Assembly: GCA_017507525.1 (NCBI GenBank)
Contig: JAFWAT010000062.1
Span: forward strand, 1-49,308
Direction: 5' to 3'
DNA: 49,308 bases
Source: Clostridia bacterium
GTDB lineage: Bacteria > Bacillota > Clostridia > UBA1381 > UBA9506
This document shows positions 36,563-44,585 of the stretch, piece after piece. The notes beneath the pieces are model-generated. The model did no database searches. It saw only the letters and a program-made list of their open reading frames with translations, and had not been told where the DNA came from. Both the position numbers and the translations under genes were made by a program. Every line of letters begins with the position of its first letter. Positions within the stretch are counted from its first letter, which is position 1.

Positions 36563-38638
36563 ATGAAATGTAGAAATTGCGGTAGCGAGCTGCCGGAGGA
36601 AGCAAATTTTTGTGCAAGCTGCGGTACCAAAGTTGAGCATGAGACTGCACCTGTGGCAGAGACCGAAGCTTCACCGACTTGGTTTGCTGCTACACAGGAA
36701 GGTGATCCTGAACCGGCAGCAACCACCGAAGCACCGAAAGAGGTGCCAGAAGAAGCACCTGCTACAGAAAACAATTCTGTACCACCAGTGCCGGTAGCCA
36801 AAAAGAATAACGTTCCTTTAATTGCAGGGATAGCTGCTGCAGCTGTGGCTGTTTTAATTGTTATAATTACAGGAATCGTTGGACTTTTTTCTCTCATCGC
36901 ATCCAGACCGGTCTCTGATGAAAAGGCAGGCGGCATGATTGAAGAGGTTATGTGCGAGCTTCAAAATTATGAATATGATGCAGCGGAAAGTCTTTTAAAG
37001 AAAATTAAATTAAAAGAAGACTCACAGTATACAGACATCTTGGCAGAGCTTGAAGAAATCACAGCCGCTAAGCCGAAGGTTACACGTGTTGACACCTCTG
37101 ATTATCCAAAGGTCACGGTGACATTAAAAACCGATGATGGTGATGTTAACTATCAAAAAGAAGACTTTGAGATTTTGTGTGAAGATTCATCGGTTGAATC
37201 GGTAATAAAGCTTGAAAAATCCGGCAAAACATATCAGCTTACATATATAGCAACGGAAGATGACGGCGGCGAAGATATAGAAGATAAAATTCTTTTCACC
37301 AAATATGAATATGTAGACTTTTATGTCCCCTTTGAATTTGTTTCAGAATATGTAACCGATGCAGGTATTTCTCTTGTAACGTCCAATGTAGAGAAATATC
37401 CTGAGATTTCATTGTACCTGAAAGTTGTTGACGAATATGGTGAACCCATTGAAAATTTAACGAAAGAATCCTTTACCGTAAGAGAATATCTCAACATTCA
37501 TGATTATCTTGAAAGAGATGTTATTTACGCTGCTAAGGTTGATGGCAAGGACGCCTTAAACGTTAGCCTTGCCATTGACAGGAGTGACAGTATCAGCGAT
37601 ACAGATATGGGTAAAATCAAAAACGCAACCAACACGTTTTTGTCAAAGCTGCAGTTTAACTCCGGCGACAAAGCAGAAATCGTAGCCTTTGACACGCACG
37701 TTATGCAGATGTGTCTGTTTACCAATAATAAGGATAACCTGATGAATGGTGTAAACAGCATGTATCCTTACGGTATGACAGCTTGCTATGATGCCATTGT
37801 TCGGTCCATTCAGAACGCAAGCACGCAAAGCGGTGCAAGATGCGTCATTGTCTTTACTGATGGTATGGATAACGAAAGCGTTAATACGGTAGACAGCGTT
37901 ATCAGCCTTGCCAATGCAAAAAGCGTTCCCGTATATACCATCGGTGTCGGCAGAAACTTAGAGGAAGGCGACCTTCGCAGAATCGCCAGCAGCACCGGCG
38001 GCACCTATCACCACATTGACGATATTTCCGCAATGAGCCGGATTTATGAAGAAATTTACAGAGAACAAAAAAATTTGTACCATGTAAAATATGTCAGTGA
38101 CACTTCCCTTTCACAGGACGCAGAAAGGAGAATTGTTGTTCGTGTTTGCGGCAACGGCTACAAAGGCGCGTGTGACAGAGTCTATACCCCCATTACGCCT
38201 GTTGTAAAAGCTTCTCACAATTCAAGATATGAGGTTATCAAAGCGGATATATCCTGGGAAGACGCAAACCGGGCTTGTATTAATAAGGGCGGACATCTTG
38301 CAACCATTACAAGCAAAGAAGAGGAAGACAAGATTATTGCTGTTGCTGAAAAGAGCGGCATTGGCAGGCTCTGGATTGGCGGATACACCACAAACAATCA
38401 GTACGACGAAGCCGTTGGCCACTGGGTCATGGGTGAGCCCTTTGTTTACCAGAACTGGTTCTCAGAAGATGAACCCTCTCGGTTTGACAATGCAGATGAC
38501 GAAGCAGAATTTTACCTGATGCTGTGGAAAATTGACGGCAGATGGTCATGGAACGATCAGCGAAACGATTTAATTAACAGTCCCTTTGCAAGCACCTATC
38601 AGGGCAAAATGGGATATGTTATTGAATACGAGGAATAA
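36563..38638 (+). CDS. membrane protein: zinc ribbon - VWA - C-type-lectin-like
   Basis: A 691-residue protein of unknown function with a clear modular build. Residues 1-22: zinc ribbon with Cys3, Cys6, Cys17, Cys20. Residues 25-80: Pro/Glu/Ala-rich linker. Residues 84-113: one membrane helix, so the ribbon should lie inside and the rest outside. Residues 120-330: acidic stretch with beta-rich repeats. Residues 332-500: von Willebrand A domain with a full MIDAS (Asp339, Ser341, Ser343, Thr406, Asp433). Residues 553-691: C-type-lectin-like domain (WEDANRAC, GGHLATITS, LWIGG, WND, GYVIEYE), with only one Cys, as in bacterial versions. RBS AGGAGGGGAATTAAT. Single gene. Likely an adhesion or surface-sensing protein; this is inference. 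Confidence 0.87.
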   Translation: MKCRNCGSELPEEANFCASCGTKVEHETAPVAETEASPTWFAATQEGDPEPAATTEAPKEVPEEAPATENNSVPPVPVAKKNNVPLIAGIAAAAVAVLIVIITGIVGLFSLIASRPVSDEKAGGMIEEVMCELQNYEYDAAESLLKKIKLKEDSQYTDILAELEEITAAKPKVTRVDTSDYPKVTVTLKTDDGDVNYQKEDFEILCEDSSVESVIKLEKSGKTYQLTYIATEDDGGEDIEDKILFTKYEYVDFYVPFEFVSEYVTDAGISLVTSNVEKYPEISLYLKVVDEYGEPIENLTKESFTVREYLNIHDYLERDVIYAAKVDGKDALNVSLAIDRSDSISDTDMGKIKNATNTFLSKLQFNSGDKAEIVAFDTHVMQMCLFTNNKDNLMNGVNSMYPYGMTACYDAIVRSIQNASTQSGARCVIVFTDGMDNESVNTVDSVISLANAKSVPVYTIGVGRNLEEGDLRRIASSTGGTYHHIDDISAMSRIYEEIYREQKNLYHVKYVSDTSLSQDAERRIVVRVCGNGYKGACDRVYTPITPVVKASHNSRYEVIKADISWEDANRACINKGGHLATITSKEEEDKIIAVAEKSGIGRLWIGGYTTNNQYDEAVGHWVMGEPFVYQNWFSEDEPSRFDNADDEAEFYLMLWKIDGRWSWNDQRNDLINSPFASTYQGKMGYVIEYEE

Positions 38639-38739
38639 TTTGACGATGAATTTTCTACAATTGAAGCTTTATTAAAGCCTTCATAAGCTATTACAGGGGC
38701 AGGCTCAATAAACAAACAGGATGTAGAAATATTCCTTTT

Positions 38740-38786
38740 GTAGGGGTCATTCATGAATGACCCGCGGGCGATTCGTGAATCGCCCC
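38740..38786. repeat. two GAATG/GCGATTC palindrome repeats
   Basis: GTAGGGGTCATTC, AT, GAATGACCC (38740-38763) is followed after two nt by GGGCGATTC, GT, GAATCGCCCC (38766-38786). The first arm pair differs from other copies by CG to TC with the matching change in the other arm. Confidence 0.7.
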
Positions 38787-38807
38787 AACAAATTTTACTC
38801 AATCTAC

Positions 38808-38866
38808 TGACACAAGGGTGACATGACACAAGGGTGTGACACAAGGGGACGGTTCTATTGTGCACA
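38808..38866. repeat. TGACACAAGGG iterations
   Basis: TGACACAAGGG occurs at 38808, 38824 and 38837; the last continues into GGACGGTTCTATTGTGCACA, whose end partly complements the start (CACAA/TTGTG). It resembles short mobile-element end repeats seen in many genomes, from memory only. Confidence 0.55.
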
Positions 38867-38867
38867 G

Positions 38868-38900
38868 AGAAAAAGCAGGTTTTTGCCTGCTTTTTCTTTT
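38868..38900 (+). terminator. terminator upstream of perR
   Basis: AAAAAGCAGG, TTTTTG, CCTGCTTTTT with further T: a perfect 10-bp stem. It lies 230 nt after the VWA gene and shields perR from read-through. Confidence 0.75.
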
Positions 38901-38934
38901 GCCCAAAAAATTTTTAAAAATTTTAAAAAAAGTA

Positions 38935-38963
38935 TTGACACACAGATATACCCTTGCTATAAT
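38935..38963 (+). promoter_or_regulatory. perR-rbr operon promoter
   Basis: Perfect TTGACA and TATAAT with 17-nt spacing, 53 bp before perR. Confidence 0.9.
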
Positions 38964-38967
38964 TTAA

Positions 38968-38982
38968 TTGTAATCATTACAA
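38968..38982 (+). promoter_or_regulatory. PerR box
   Basis: TTGTAAT-C-ATTACAA is a perfect 7-1-7 inverted repeat just after the -10 hexamer, differing from the Bacillus PerR consensus (TTATAATNATTATAA) at two symmetric positions. Placement over the transcription start fits repression of the operon by its own first product. Confidence 0.8.
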
Positions 38983-39016
38983 AAGTGAAATCGTTACAGA
39001 GTAAGGAGGTTTTGTT

Positions 39017-39415
39017 ATGACATCGGCAGAGATACTTGCAAAGCATGACATTAAGCCTTCGCTGCCCAGAGTGCTCATCTTTGATTACCTCAGGCAGCAC
39101 AGAACGCACCCAACAGTTGATGAGATTTATTCCTCATTATCCAAACGGGTGCCCACCCTTTCCAAAACAACGGTGTATAACACAGTAAAGCTGCTTTCAG
39201 CAGCGGGCATTGTTAAAACCATTACCATTGAAGAGCAGCAAGCCCGCTATGATGCCTGCACCGACCTTCACGGTCACTTCCTCTGCACCGACTGCGGCGG
39301 CGTTTTCGATTTTGACACCTCACTGCCTGACAGCCGGCTGCCCCATGGGTTTACCGTTAAAACACAGGAGGTATATTACACCGGCTCTTGCGAACATTGC
39401 AGTCAAAAAAATTAA
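39017..39415 (+). CDS. perR: Fur family peroxide regulator PerR
   Basis: A 132-residue metal-dependent repressor. The winged-helix DNA-binding part has LPRVLIFDYLRQH and SKTTVYNTVKLL near 49-60. The regulatory metal ligands of Bacillus subtilis PerR align with a constant shift: His31, Asp79, His85, His87 and Asp98, the Asp marking PerR as opposed to Fur. Cys90/Cys93 and Cys125/Cys128 form the structural zinc site. Oxidation of the ligating His releases DNA under peroxide in characterised PerR. It leads an operon of rubrerythrin, a [2Fe-2S] protein and ferritin, which supports this role. RBS AAGGAGG. Confidence 0.93.
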   Translation: MTSAEILAKHDIKPSLPRVLIFDYLRQHRTHPTVDEIYSSLSKRVPTLSKTTVYNTVKLLSAAGIVKTITIEEQQARYDACTDLHGHFLCTDCGGVFDFDTSLPDSRLPHGFTVKTQEVYYTGSCEHCSQKN

Positions 39416-39451
39416 AATAAAAAATTATTTTTAAAAAGGAGATTAAAGATT

Positions 39452-40039
39452 ATGAAAAAATTTGTATGTTCTGTATGCGGTTACGTTCACGAGGGAGATT
39501 CCGCTCCCGAAAAATGCCCGGTATGTAAGGTTCCGGCTGAAAAGTTTAAAGAAATGGAAGAAGGCGCAGCACTGGCTGCTGAACACGAATACGGCGTTTA
39601 TGGTAAAACCGTAAAAAACAATCCCGATATCTCTGAAGAAGATAAAAAATATATTTTTGAACAGCTGATGGCAAACTTCAACGGCGAATGTGCTGAGGTT
39701 GGTATGTATCTGTGCATGGCAAGAATCGCACACCGTGAAGGTTACCCCGAGGTTGGTCTTTACTGGGAAAAAGCAGCTTATGAAGAAGCTGAACACGCAG
39801 CTAAATTTGCTGAACTCTTAGGTGAAGATTTAGAACCCAACATGAAAGCAACCACCAAGGATAACCTAAAGTGGAGAGTTGACTGCGAATACGGCGCAAC
39901 CCAGGGCAAGTTCGATTTAGCCTCCTGCGCTAAGAAAAACGGTCTGGATGCCATCCACGATACCGTGCATGAAATGGCGCGCGATGAAGCTCGGCACGGC
40001 AAAGGCTTAGAAGGACTTTTAAAGAGATATTTTGGTTAA
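39452..40039 (+). CDS. reverse rubrerythrin (rubredoxin domain first)
   Basis: A 195-residue peroxide-reducing protein of anaerobes. Unlike classical rubrerythrin the rubredoxin-like Fe(Cys)4 site is at the N-terminus (Cys6, Cys9, Cys22, Cys25), and the four-helix di-iron domain follows ([31 protein letters not shown], and DEARHG near 180 giving the Glu/His ligands). This order matches the reverse rubrerythrins of Clostridium, which accept electrons from NADH via other proteins and remove H2O2 and O2. RBS AAAGGAG. Second gene of the perR operon. Confidence 0.94.
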   Translation: MKKFVCSVCGYVHEGDSAPEKCPVCKVPAEKFKEMEEGAALAAEHEYGVYGKTVKNNPDISEEDKKYIFEQLMANFNGECAEVGMYLCMARIAHREGYPEVGLYWEKAAYEEAEHAAKFAELLGEDLEPNMKATTKDNLKWRVDCEYGATQGKFDLASCAKKNGLDAIHDTVHEMARDEARHGKGLEGLLKRYFG

Positions 40040-40058
40040 ACCGAAGGAGGGAGACAGC

Positions 40059-40262
40059 ATGGAAAATTATATGGTTTGCAACTGCAAACAGGTCAGCTAT
40101 GCAGATATTTCTGATGCGGTTCATGGTAACGCACATTTTGATGATGTTTTAAAAACATTTGAAGATGTGCAGAAAATAACCCATTGCTCCACTGGCTGCG
40201 GCGGTTGCCATCAAAAGGTTTTAGATATTATATCCGATATTTTAAGCGGAGCATCACAGTAA
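40059..40262 (+). CDS. BFD-like [2Fe-2S]-binding protein
   Basis: A 67-residue protein with the bacterioferritin-associated ferredoxin pattern: CNCKQVSY at residues 8-15 and CSTGCGGC near 47-54, giving the four Cys of a [2Fe-2S] cluster. In E. coli-like systems Bfd helps release iron from bacterioferritin; being two genes from ferritin suggests an iron-release or electron-transfer role here. ATG 40059 follows GGAGGGAGACAGC; an earlier in-frame ATG at 40032 overlaps the rubrerythrin end. Confidence 0.85.
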   Translation: MENYMVCNCKQVSYADISDAVHGNAHFDDVLKTFEDVQKITHCSTGCGGCHQKVLDIISDILSGASQ

Positions 40263-40273
40263 AATTGAAAGCA

Positions 40274-40300
40274 GGGCACGCCGCTATCGGGGTGCCCTTT
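40274..40300 (+). terminator. hairpin between the BFD-like gene and ftn
   Basis: GGGCAC pairs with GTGCCC across a loop that starts GCCGC, followed by TTTT. Possibly a partial terminator lowering ftn expression. Confidence 0.5.
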
Positions 40301-40322
40301 TACATGAAAAGGAGAGAGTAAC

Positions 40323-40835
40323 ATGTTAGATGCAAAGGTAGTAAAGCTTATCAACGAACAGGTTAATAAGGAATTATATTCAGCGTATTTATATCTTGAT
40401 TTTTCTATTTTTTATGAACAGCAGGGCTTAGACGGCTTTGCCAACTGGTATATGGTTCAGGCGCAGGAAGAACGTGACCATGCGCTGCTGTTCTTGCAGT
40501 ATTTACAGCAAAACGGCGAAAAGGTGACCTTAGAAGCCGTAGCAAAGCCTGACAAGGAAATGAAAACCTTGATGGATCCGCTGCAGTTTGGTTTTGAGCA
40601 TGAACAGTATGTAACAAGCCTGATTAATGATATTTATGCAGCGGCATACGAGGTGAAAGACTTTAGAAGCATGCAGTTTTTAGACTGGTTCGTCAAAGAG
40701 CAGTTAGAAGAAGAAAAGAACGCAGACGACATGATTAAGAAAATGGAGCTGTTCGGTAATGATTCCAAAGGTCTTTATTCTTTGGATTCTGAATATGCAC
40801 AAAGAGTGTATACGGCTCCCTCCCTTGTTTTATAA
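40323..40835 (+). CDS. ftn: ferritin
   Basis: A 170-residue non-haem ferritin storing iron as a 24-mer. Ferroxidase ligands are visible: Glu17 (NKELYSAYLY), Glu49/Glu50 and His53 (AQEERDHA), and Glu94 and the EQLEEEKNADDM segment near 127. RBS AAGGAGAGAG. Last gene of the perR operon, ended by a strong terminator; the group limits free iron and peroxide together. Confidence 0.95.
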   Translation: MLDAKVVKLINEQVNKELYSAYLYLDFSIFYEQQGLDGFANWYMVQAQEERDHALLFLQYLQQNGEKVTLEAVAKPDKEMKTLMDPLQFGFEHEQYVTSLINDIYAAAYEVKDFRSMQFLDWFVKEQLEEEKNADDMIKKMELFGNDSKGLYSLDSEYAQRVYTAPSLVL

Positions 40836-40847
40836 AGCCGTATACCA

Positions 40848-40880
40848 CAAGCCCTGTTTTCTTGACAGGGCTTGTTTTTC
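40848..40880 (+). terminator. terminator after ftn
   Basis: CAAGCCCTGT, TTTCTTG, ACAGGGCTTG, then TTTTT. Confidence 0.88.
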
Positions 40881-40905
40881 GCCTGTTTTTGTGGTACAAT
40901 ATTGC

Positions 40906-41170
40906 TAAGTTTTTTGCCGAAGTATGAGGATGAGCGCCTCGTCGGCAGCGAGCGTGAGCAGTGGGAAAAAGGTTACATCAAAGCATATACAGAGTATGCA
41001 GGAAGCGGCGTTACCCTCCATCCCGGGGAATATTTTAAGTCCTTCGTGATGATGGCAAGAACAACCTGTATATTGAAAAGGAATCCGGCGAAAACGGCTG
41101 GATTAATATTGATTACAAAAATCCTGCACGCTATGAATTAAATGAACTGTTTTTCTTTTTGGCAGGATAA
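40906..41170 (+). pseudogene. frameshifted 3' remnant of an unknown gene
   Basis: One frame gives LPKYEDERLVGSEREQWEKG and YTEYAGSGVTLHPGEYF up to about 41047; the coding pattern then continues one frame over as DDGKNNLYIEKESGENGWI and YELNELFFFLAG to a stop at 41168-41170. Both halves look protein-like, hydrophilic and of normal composition, but there is no start or ribosome binding site. Not recognised. Confidence 0.5.
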
Positions 41171-41188
41171 CCGAATAAACATTCAGCC

Positions 41189-41217
41189 TTGACGAAAGGG
41201 CTAAAATGATGTATGAT
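41189..41217 (+). promoter_or_regulatory. murJ-DUF5693 promoter
   Basis: TTGACG, 17-nt spacer, TATGAT, 33 bp before the start codon. Confidence 0.65.
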
Positions 41218-41249
41218 GTAAATTAGAGTTTGAAAAAGGAGGTCATGCA

Positions 41250-42758
41250 ATGAATGGCGGAACCTATGTTCTTGTGGTTGTTGGCATATTAATGGCAAAA
41301 TGCGTAGGTTTTTTGCGTGATATTGTGTTTGCATCAACCTTTGGTGCCTCTCCTTTAACGGATATATATTTTCAGATTTTTAGTCTGGCATCTTTAGTGT
41401 TTACCGGCATTGGCGGTGCCCTTTCCACCCTTGTGATTAAAAAACTGAACAAGCCCGAAAACACCATGGATAGCGGGCGCAGCTATGTGGCGTCCTTCAT
41501 TTCGAAAACAGCTTTGGTGGTTATAGGCGTTACGGCTGTTTTATATGTCTTTTCCGGAGCAGCGGTAGACTTTCTTTTGCCGGGTCTTGAGGCTTCGCTC
41601 CATGATGAAGCCGTACAGATTATGCACATTATGCTGCCGAGCTGCCTGTTTGTCATTGTGGCATATATTATGTCCGGTGTTTTGCAGAACCGAAATGTGT
41701 TTTTTGTCACATCTATTATGAGCCTGCCTTATAACGTGATAATCATTGCATCTTTGATGGTACCGAATGTCAATCTAATGACCGTCAGCATTGTGACCAC
41801 AATCGGTTGGTTTTTACATATCGCAATTTTAATGCCTGCATTTTTCAAAAAGGGATACTCCTTTTTCGGAAGCATCAAAGGAAGCAAGACGGGCGGTGCA
41901 GATAACCGTGAAGTTTTATATATTTTCATATCCAGCATGATGTTTCAGCTTGTGTTTATGGCAGATAAGGCGGCGGTTTCAGCCGATTCAGGCGCTGCTA
42001 CAACCATTAATTATGCCTCTAACCTTTTTGTGACCATATCCAGCGTGTTTGTGGTGGCAATGAGCAATGTTTCCTACCCGGCTCTATGCCGTCACTATGA
42101 AAGCGGGGATATCGGCAGTGTCAGACAAAGCCTTCGGTATATCCTTACGGTGCTACTAGTAATCTTTGCCCCGTTTATTCTAACGGTGAACTGCTTTGGC
42201 GAAAATATCATCTCCCTTTTATATCAAAGAGGTGAATTTACAGCAGAGCTCAGCCAGGTCACCGCTACGCTGTTTGCCCTCTATACCTTCGGCATCTTCG
42301 GCTATGTTTGTCAGGAGCTTTTAAACAAAATTTTATATCTGGATTCAAAGTATACATATACAGTAATTGGCACTTTGGTTGTTGTGATATCCAAGCCCAT
42401 AATCAACATGTTTGCCGGCAGCGCTGTGGCTGTGGCAGGGTGTACGGCTGTTATGTTTACAGCCTATGCCGTTTGCATCCTTTTTGCAATTAAAAAAACG
42501 ATTGGGAACTATGTAAATAAGGCATTTATTAAAAACGTTGTAAAAATTGCTCTGGCATCACTGGCTGCGCTGATTGCTTATTTTGGGCTCGGTTTTCTGC
42601 CTCTTCCTCTGGCGGATACAAAAATCGGGTTTGTGATTCCTCTCTGTGTGTGCGGCACAGTCTATCTTGCAGTGCTTTGGGGCACCGGATGCCTACGATA
42701 TATTGCCAACCGCCGGAACATGGCAGGCGGCAGTGAATCAATCTCCTGCGGAGGATGA
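41250..42758 (+). CDS. murJ: MurJ-type lipid II flippase (MviN family)
   Basis: A 502-residue polytopic protein, about 14 helices, of the MOP exporter superfamily. The N-terminus (KCVGFLRDIVFASTFGASPLTDIYFQIF, residues 11-38) and RQSLRYILTVLLVIFAPFI near 290 fit MurJ/MviN. MurJ flips lipid-linked wall precursor across the membrane. A related polysaccharide flippase cannot be excluded since Clostridia often have several copies. RBS AAAGGAGG. Its stop overlaps the ribosome binding site of the next gene. Confidence 0.85.
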   Translation: MNGGTYVLVVVGILMAKCVGFLRDIVFASTFGASPLTDIYFQIFSLASLVFTGIGGALSTLVIKKLNKPENTMDSGRSYVASFISKTALVVIGVTAVLYVFSGAAVDFLLPGLEASLHDEAVQIMHIMLPSCLFVIVAYIMSGVLQNRNVFFVTSIMSLPYNVIIIASLMVPNVNLMTVSIVTTIGWFLHIAILMPAFFKKGYSFFGSIKGSKTGGADNREVLYIFISSMMFQLVFMADKAAVSADSGAATTINYASNLFVTISSVFVVAMSNVSYPALCRHYESGDIGSVRQSLRYILTVLLVIFAPFILTVNCFGENIISLLYQRGEFTAELSQVTATLFALYTFGIFGYVCQELLNKILYLDSKYTYTVIGTLVVVISKPIINMFAGSAVAVAGCTAVMFTAYAVCILFAIKKTIGNYVNKAFIKNVVKIALASLAALIAYFGLGFLPLPLADTKIGFVIPLCVCGTVYLAVLWGTGCLRYIANRRNMAGGSESISCGG

Positions 42759-42762
42759 TTAT

Positions 42763-44490
42763 ATGAAAAAAAGACAGTTTGTATTGATTTTTTTGATGGC
42801 GGTGGTCTTTTTGGCTTCTATCGTGCCTTCCCTGGCGGCAAGGCTTTATGCAGAAAGCCAAAACACCGCTTTTTGTGTTGCCTTAGAGGCAAATTCCACG
42901 TTACGGCATTTTGAAAAAGAAGCGTACTCTGAGGTGCTTAAAGCCTACAAAGAGAGCGGCGTTACCGTTGCCGCTATTACGGAAGAGAATCTTGCTTTTG
43001 ATGAAGCAATGATTTCACTTGCAGAAAACAACGGTCTTTTCGTTGCTCTTTTGCTTGACGGAACCTGCGAGAAACCGGCAGCATTTTATGACTCGCTGGA
43101 AACGCTTTTAAACCAGCATGATATACAGTATATCGGTGTCCAAAACCGTGATGCCAAAAAGCAAATTCCTGTGTCTATAAAAAGTTTTTTAAAGCAGTCA
43201 GACATGACGCTTTTGGTGATGGAAAAAATGTCTCAGCTTTCCAATGAGCAGTTTATCGGCTATGACGAAGCCGTATCTGCGGCAGACGGCAGAATTATGC
43301 GCTGTTATGAAACCTGGAAGGAACCGGCAAAGACGATTTCCGCAGGGAATCAGCCGGTAGATTATGCAGATGTTTTATATCATCAAATGCTAAACTCTGC
43401 CAAAGACAGAAACACCCGCTTCATTCTTGTTAATCAAATTATTTCCGGAACGGATAATCCCTTCAGCCAGGCAACCCAGACCCAGACAGCTGTAAAAGCC
43501 TTCACCCAAGCCATGGCAGCATCGGGATATGACACAAAGGCCGTGCCGGATTACTCTGATTATCTTCCGAGCCATAAGGTGACAAGTGCCGGTGCTGCGA
43601 GCATTGGTGTGCTGATGGTGCTTTTCATGATTCATATTGTCTTTAAAAAATCCTCTGCCATCTTGGATTATATCTTTCTGGCACTTTCCGTTTGCGCTTT
43701 TGCCGTTACTCTGTTTTTGCCGGAACAACTGATTCGGTTATATCCCACGGCTTATGCCGTTTTAGCAGGTTGCTTTTCTTTGACGGCGTGTGCTTACCTT
43801 GCCGAAAAACTCAAAGAAAAGATTGCCGCACCCTTTTGGTTCACGATTGTTATGCTGCTTGCCACTCTTGGCACACTGGTGCTTTCCGGCTCGGTGCTGC
43901 TGGCGCTTCTTAGCGGAGCGGACTATTATCTTAACAACCTTATTTTCAGAGGGGTTAAGCTGACCCTTTTAGCACCCATCGCTTATGCTGCGGTTATGCT
44001 TTGGCTGTTTTATAGCCGAAAAACTGTGAAAGAACAGCTTTTAACCTTACCTCGTACTGCAAAGGAAACCATTGCAAACATTCGTATCTATCATATAATT
44101 TTAGTTGCCTTAGTCGGGGCGGCAGGTGCTTTGTACCTGATGCGAAGCGGAAACTCCGGCATATCGCTCTGGGAAAACCAATTCCGGAATTTTCTGTCTG
44201 AGCTATCCGGCGCAAGACCCAGAACGAAAGAATTTTTAATCGGCTGGCCTTGTTTGGCTTTGTGGATGTATTATCTAAAAAAAGACTCCGGGTTGTGCAA
44301 ATGGGTCTTCGGGGTGGGGGCTTCCTTGCTGTTTGCCTCTGTTACCAATACGTTCTGTCATGTATTTACAGACGGCTGCATCTCTCTTTTGCGAACGGTC
44401 AACGGGCTTTTGTTCTCTTTGCCGGTGATAGCGGCGGTTTCTGCCGGAAACGTTTTCGTACGGAAGCTTATCAAACAATTTAAACAATAA
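42763..44490 (+). CDS. DUF5693 family membrane protein
   Basis: A 575-residue protein of unknown function. An N-terminal signal anchor (residues 5-25) is followed by an outside domain (about 28-290) with the family pattern KAYKESGVTVAAITEENLAF near 57, then about seven to eight membrane helices from residue 290 to the end. ATG 42763 follows GCGGAGG, 4 nt after the murJ stop, so the two are translationally coupled. Proteins of this family occur in Bacillota near envelope polysaccharide genes; pairing with a flippase suggests a part in wall or polymer export, by inference. Confidence 0.82.
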   Translation: MKKRQFVLIFLMAVVFLASIVPSLAARLYAESQNTAFCVALEANSTLRHFEKEAYSEVLKAYKESGVTVAAITEENLAFDEAMISLAENNGLFVALLLDGTCEKPAAFYDSLETLLNQHDIQYIGVQNRDAKKQIPVSIKSFLKQSDMTLLVMEKMSQLSNEQFIGYDEAVSAADGRIMRCYETWKEPAKTISAGNQPVDYADVLYHQMLNSAKDRNTRFILVNQIISGTDNPFSQATQTQTAVKAFTQAMAASGYDTKAVPDYSDYLPSHKVTSAGAASIGVLMVLFMIHIVFKKSSAILDYIFLALSVCAFAVTLFLPEQLIRLYPTAYAVLAGCFSLTACAYLAEKLKEKIAAPFWFTIVMLLATLGTLVLSGSVLLALLSGADYYLNNLIFRGVKLTLLAPIAYAAVMLWLFYSRKTVKEQLLTLPRTAKETIANIRIYHIILVALVGAAGALYLMRSGNSGISLWENQFRNFLSELSGARPRTKEFLIGWPCLALWMYYLKKDSGLCKWVFGVGASLLFASVTNTFCHVFTDGCISLLRTVNGLLFSLPVIAAVSAGNVFVRKLIKQFKQ

Positions 44491-44531
44491 ATATTCATCC
44501 GCATACTATGTGCGGTGAATGAAAACGAAGG

Positions 44532-44560
44532 AAAAAAGGACGGTCTCCCGTCCTTTTTTC
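44532..44560 (+). terminator. terminator after the DUF5693 gene
   Basis: A 12-bp stem AAAAAAGGACGG, TCTC, CCGTCCTTTTTT with a built-in T-run. Confidence 0.88.
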
Positions 44561-44585
44561 GTGTGTGAAAAGAAAAACAAATCTT

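Noticed and set aside
40863-40921. TTGACA after ftn as a promoter for the following remnant
   Set aside because: It lies inside the terminator stem and is 27 nt from the nearest TACAAT, too far for a sigma-A promoter.
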